From contig JABUFD010000001.1 of the NCBI GenBank assembly GCA_013314735.1, forward strand, positions 186,001 through 250,000: a stretch of DNA of 64,000 bases. The letters are read 5' to 3'. Under the pieces are notes generated by a model. That model was not told where the DNA came from. It ran no database searches and saw only the letters and a program-made list of their open reading frames with translations. Shown here piece by piece: positions 62,444 through 64,000 of this stretch. The number at the start of each line of letters is the position of its first letter. Position 1 is the stretch's first letter. Source of the DNA: Anaerolineae bacterium. GTDB taxonomy: Bacteria; Chloroflexota; Anaerolineae; Anaerolineales; Anaerolineaceae. The translations under genes were made by a program, and so were the position numbers.

Positions 62444-62912
62444 TGTTTTCTCCTTGTGGTTGACCACATTCCCGGGCTTCCAATCCCTGAACCATCATTA
62501 CGCGTTTCAGGTAATTACCCGTATTCAGAAACTCAGCCCCCAGAAAAGCTTTAACGATGTCCATTGCCAATTCAGTCCCGACCACTCGTCCTCCGAGGCA
62601 AAGCACATTCATGTTGTCATGCTCCACACCCTGGTGGGCAGTATAGGTATCATGGCACACTGCGCCGTAGACCCCCTTCATTTTATTGACGGTAATGCTG
62701 ACACCCACCCCGGAACCGCAAATTGCGATGCCACGGTCAGCCTGGCCAGAACGGACAGCTTCTCCCACCAGGATGCCGAAATCCGGGTAGTCCACGCGTT
62801 CGATGACGTGTGTTCCCAGATCAAGGACTTCATGGCCGGCTTGCTGTACAGCCTGGATCACGGCTTCTTTCAGCGGATATCCACCGTGATCTGTACCCAC
62901 TGCAATTTTCAT
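62436..62912 (-). CDS. rpiB: Ribose 5-phosphate isomerase B
   Basis: Interconverts ribose 5-phosphate and ribulose 5-phosphate (some homologues act on allose or galactose phosphates). The 158-residue protein has IAVGTDHGGYPLKEAVI, GHEVLDLGTH, DYPDFGILVGEAV, the anion-hole and catalytic Cys in GIAICGSGVGVSITVNK, and the HDTYTAHQGVEHDNMNVLCLGGR block, all typical of RpiB. ATG 62912 has AAAGGAAC upstream. The stop overlaps the tal-pgi start, so the two are translated together. Confidence 0.95.
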   Translation of the reverse strand: MKIAVGTDHGGYPLKEAVIQAVQQAGHEVLDLGTHVIERVDYPDFGILVGEAVRSGQADRGIAICGSGVGVSITVNKMKGVYGAVCHDTYTAHQGVEHDNMNVLCLGGRVVGTELAMDIVKAFLGAEFLNTGNYLKRVMMVQGLEARECGQPQGENNE

Positions 62913-62940
62913 GGTTTGTTCCTTTCTATCCAACAGCAGA

Positions 62941-62977
62941 TAAAAAGCAGGCATCCGGTTTAATGGCGGATGCCTGC
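62941..62977 (-). terminator. Hairpin between tkt and rpiB
   Basis: A perfect 10-bp stem (62947-62956 with 62968-62977), 11-base loop, then TTTTTA on the minus strand. It lies eight bases after the tkt stop and could reduce readthrough into rpiB. Confidence 0.7.
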
Positions 62978-62984
62978 AAAGGGA

Positions 62985-64000
62985 TCAATGTGCCAGAAGG
63001 TCCTTCGCCTGGGCAAGAACGTTCTCAACGGTGAAGCCGAATTTTTCGTAAAGAATCTCATACGGAGCAGAAGCGCCGAAGGAGCCCATGGCGATAATGC
63101 GGCCTTTGTTGGTGGCGTATCGCTCCCAACCCATGGCTACGCCGGCTTCAATCACAACGCGCTTGGCAATGGAAGGCGGAAGGACGCTGTCTTTGTAGTC
63201 CTGGTCCTGCTCTTCGAACAATTCCCAGCAGGGGAAGGAAACCACGCGGACGCGGGTGCCTTCTGCGGCAAGTTTTTCCGCAGCCTGGTAGGCAATGCTC
63301 AATTCAGAACCCGTGCCGATCAGGATCACTTCAGGAGTGCCCTCACCAAAATCCTTGAGGACATATGCCCCACGGGCGAGGTTACAGGCGCAGGCGTTTT
63401 CTGTGCGGTCGTACACCGGCAGGTCCTGGCGCGACAGGGCGAAAAAGGTGGGTTTACTGCGGTTACGCAGGGCGAATTTCCAGGCTTCGGCGGTCTCGTT
63501 GGCGTCCGCAGGACGGATCACGTACAGGTTGGGCATGGCACGCAGCGATGCGAGATGCTCAATCGGCTGGTGGGTGGGTCCGTCCTCGCCCAGGCCGATG
63601 CTGTCGTGAGTGAAGACCCAGATGCTGGGAATGTGCGAGAGGGCTGCCGTACGCATGGCGGAGCGGCAATAATCGGTGAAGACCATGAAGCTGGCGCCGT
63701 AGGCGATGCAGCCGCCGTGGAGAGTGATCCCGTTGACAGCGGCGCCCATGGCGAATTCACGCACCCCAAAGTGGAAGTTGCGTCCTTCTGGTGATTCGTG
63801 CTGGAAGGCCGGGCTGCCATTGATCCAGGTTTTGGTGGAGGGGGCGAGGTCAGCAGAACCACCGATCAATTCCGGGATGCGTGGGGCGAGGGCGTTGATG
63901 ACCTTACCAGATGCGTTGCGCGTAGCCACGCCTTTCTTCATGTCGGTTGGAAAGTCAACCAGGTCCACATCCCAGCCTTGCGGAAACTCTCCAGCCATGC
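62985..64000 (-). CDS. tkt: Transketolase, C-terminal part (5' end outside window)
   Basis: Thiamine-diphosphate enzyme moving two-carbon units between sugar phosphates. The visible 338 residues include the pyrimidine-binding domain (LIGGSADLAPSTKTWI, GVREFAMGAAVNGITLHGG, SIWVFTHDSIGLGEDGPTHQPIEHLA) and the C-terminal domain (VILIGTGSELSIAYQAAEKL, VVSFPCWELFEEQ, VVIEAGVAMGWERY). The diphosphate domain lies beyond the window edge. The frame is open to the last base. With rpiB and tal-pgi it forms a pentose phosphate gene group. Confidence 0.95.
   Translation of the reverse strand, partial: MAGEFPQGWDVDLVDFPTDMKKGVATRNASGKVINALAPRIPELIGGSADLAPSTKTWINGSPAFQHESPEGRNFHFGVREFAMGAAVNGITLHGGCIAYGASFMVFTDYCRSAMRTAALSHIPSIWVFTHDSIGLGEDGPTHQPIEHLASLRAMPNLYVIRPADANETAEAWKFALRNRSKPTFFALSRQDLPVYDRTENACACNLARGAYVLKDFGEGTPEVILIGTGSELSIAYQAAEKLAAEGTRVRVVSFPCWELFEEQDQDYKDSVLPPSIAKRVVIEAGVAMGWERYATNKGRIIAMGSFGASAPYEILYEKFGFTVENVLAQAKDLLAH

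Noticed and set aside
1-64000. CRISPR arrays, rRNA operons, insertion sequences or prophage genes
   Set aside because: No regularly spaced repeats, rRNA segments, transposase or phage structural genes were found on either strand.

Overview
The window reads as ordinary chromosome of a free-living, carbohydrate-fermenting bacterium. Gene content suggests the phylum Chloroflexota, probably class Anaerolineae. The grounds are a dcw cluster with an MraZ-type leader and a divergent MurG, lipoproteins with long Thr/Pro linkers, a fused transaldolase/glucose-6-phosphate isomerase, a cyclase-NB-ARC-TPR protein, and a MurG with GGTGGG in place of GGTGGH. This placement is inference; no rRNA gene is present. 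I see no transposase, prophage, CRISPR array or integrase.

Layout. 1-12.4 kb: the N-terminal part of a GH13 alpha-glucosidase (minus strand, cut by the window edge), then uvrA, an MFS carrier, ppk1, a second MFS carrier, a TlpA-like thioredoxin lipoprotein, rph, an OsmC protein and a GH39 glycosidase. 12.4-19 kb: a Gfo/Idh/MocA oxidoreductase behind a perfect 14-bp palindrome, an autoregulated xylR-xylA operon with a textbook promoter and XylR operator, and a glycerophosphodiesterase gene overlapping a membrane GGDEF gene. 19-27 kb: a cysteine synthase/CBS gene with a long leader carrying a SAM-riboswitch-like core string, a PPK2 kinase, a cold-shock gene with a long leader, pyrB-pckA, a 35-residue basic protein, a C39-like lipoprotein, tRNA-Asn and a DUF2804 protein. 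27-30 kb: an SGNH/MBOAT pair that probably acylates an envelope glycan.

30.4-48.3 kb is a complete-looking division and cell wall cluster on the minus strand: mraZ-rsmH-ftsL-ftsI-murF-mraY-murD-ftsW-murG-(CvpA-like)-murC-murB-ddl-ftsQ-ftsA-ftsZ. murE is absent from its usual place. The genes are packed with many start/stop overlaps. They are preceded by a promoter with three MraZ boxes at a 10-bp period, and ftsZ has an additional promoter of its own. An inverted, diverged copy of the mraZ operator/leader lies about 200 bp further out and points the other way; this is the most unusual feature I found.

48.6-64 kb: an iron alcohol dehydrogenase, two tandem CAP-LysM membrane proteins, a lipoprotein, a VOC protein, a PseB-like dehydratase, an alpha/alpha-toroid protein, a ROK sugar kinase, a class III cyclase/NB-ARC/TPR signalling protein, and a non-oxidative pentose phosphate group (tkt, rpiB, tal-pgi). 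The xylose isomerase, GH39 glycosidase, sugar kinase and pentose phosphate genes together describe a cell that takes pentoses and hexoses into glycolysis. PckA and the alcohol dehydrogenase fit fermentation, and PPK1 plus PPK2 indicate polyphosphate turnover.
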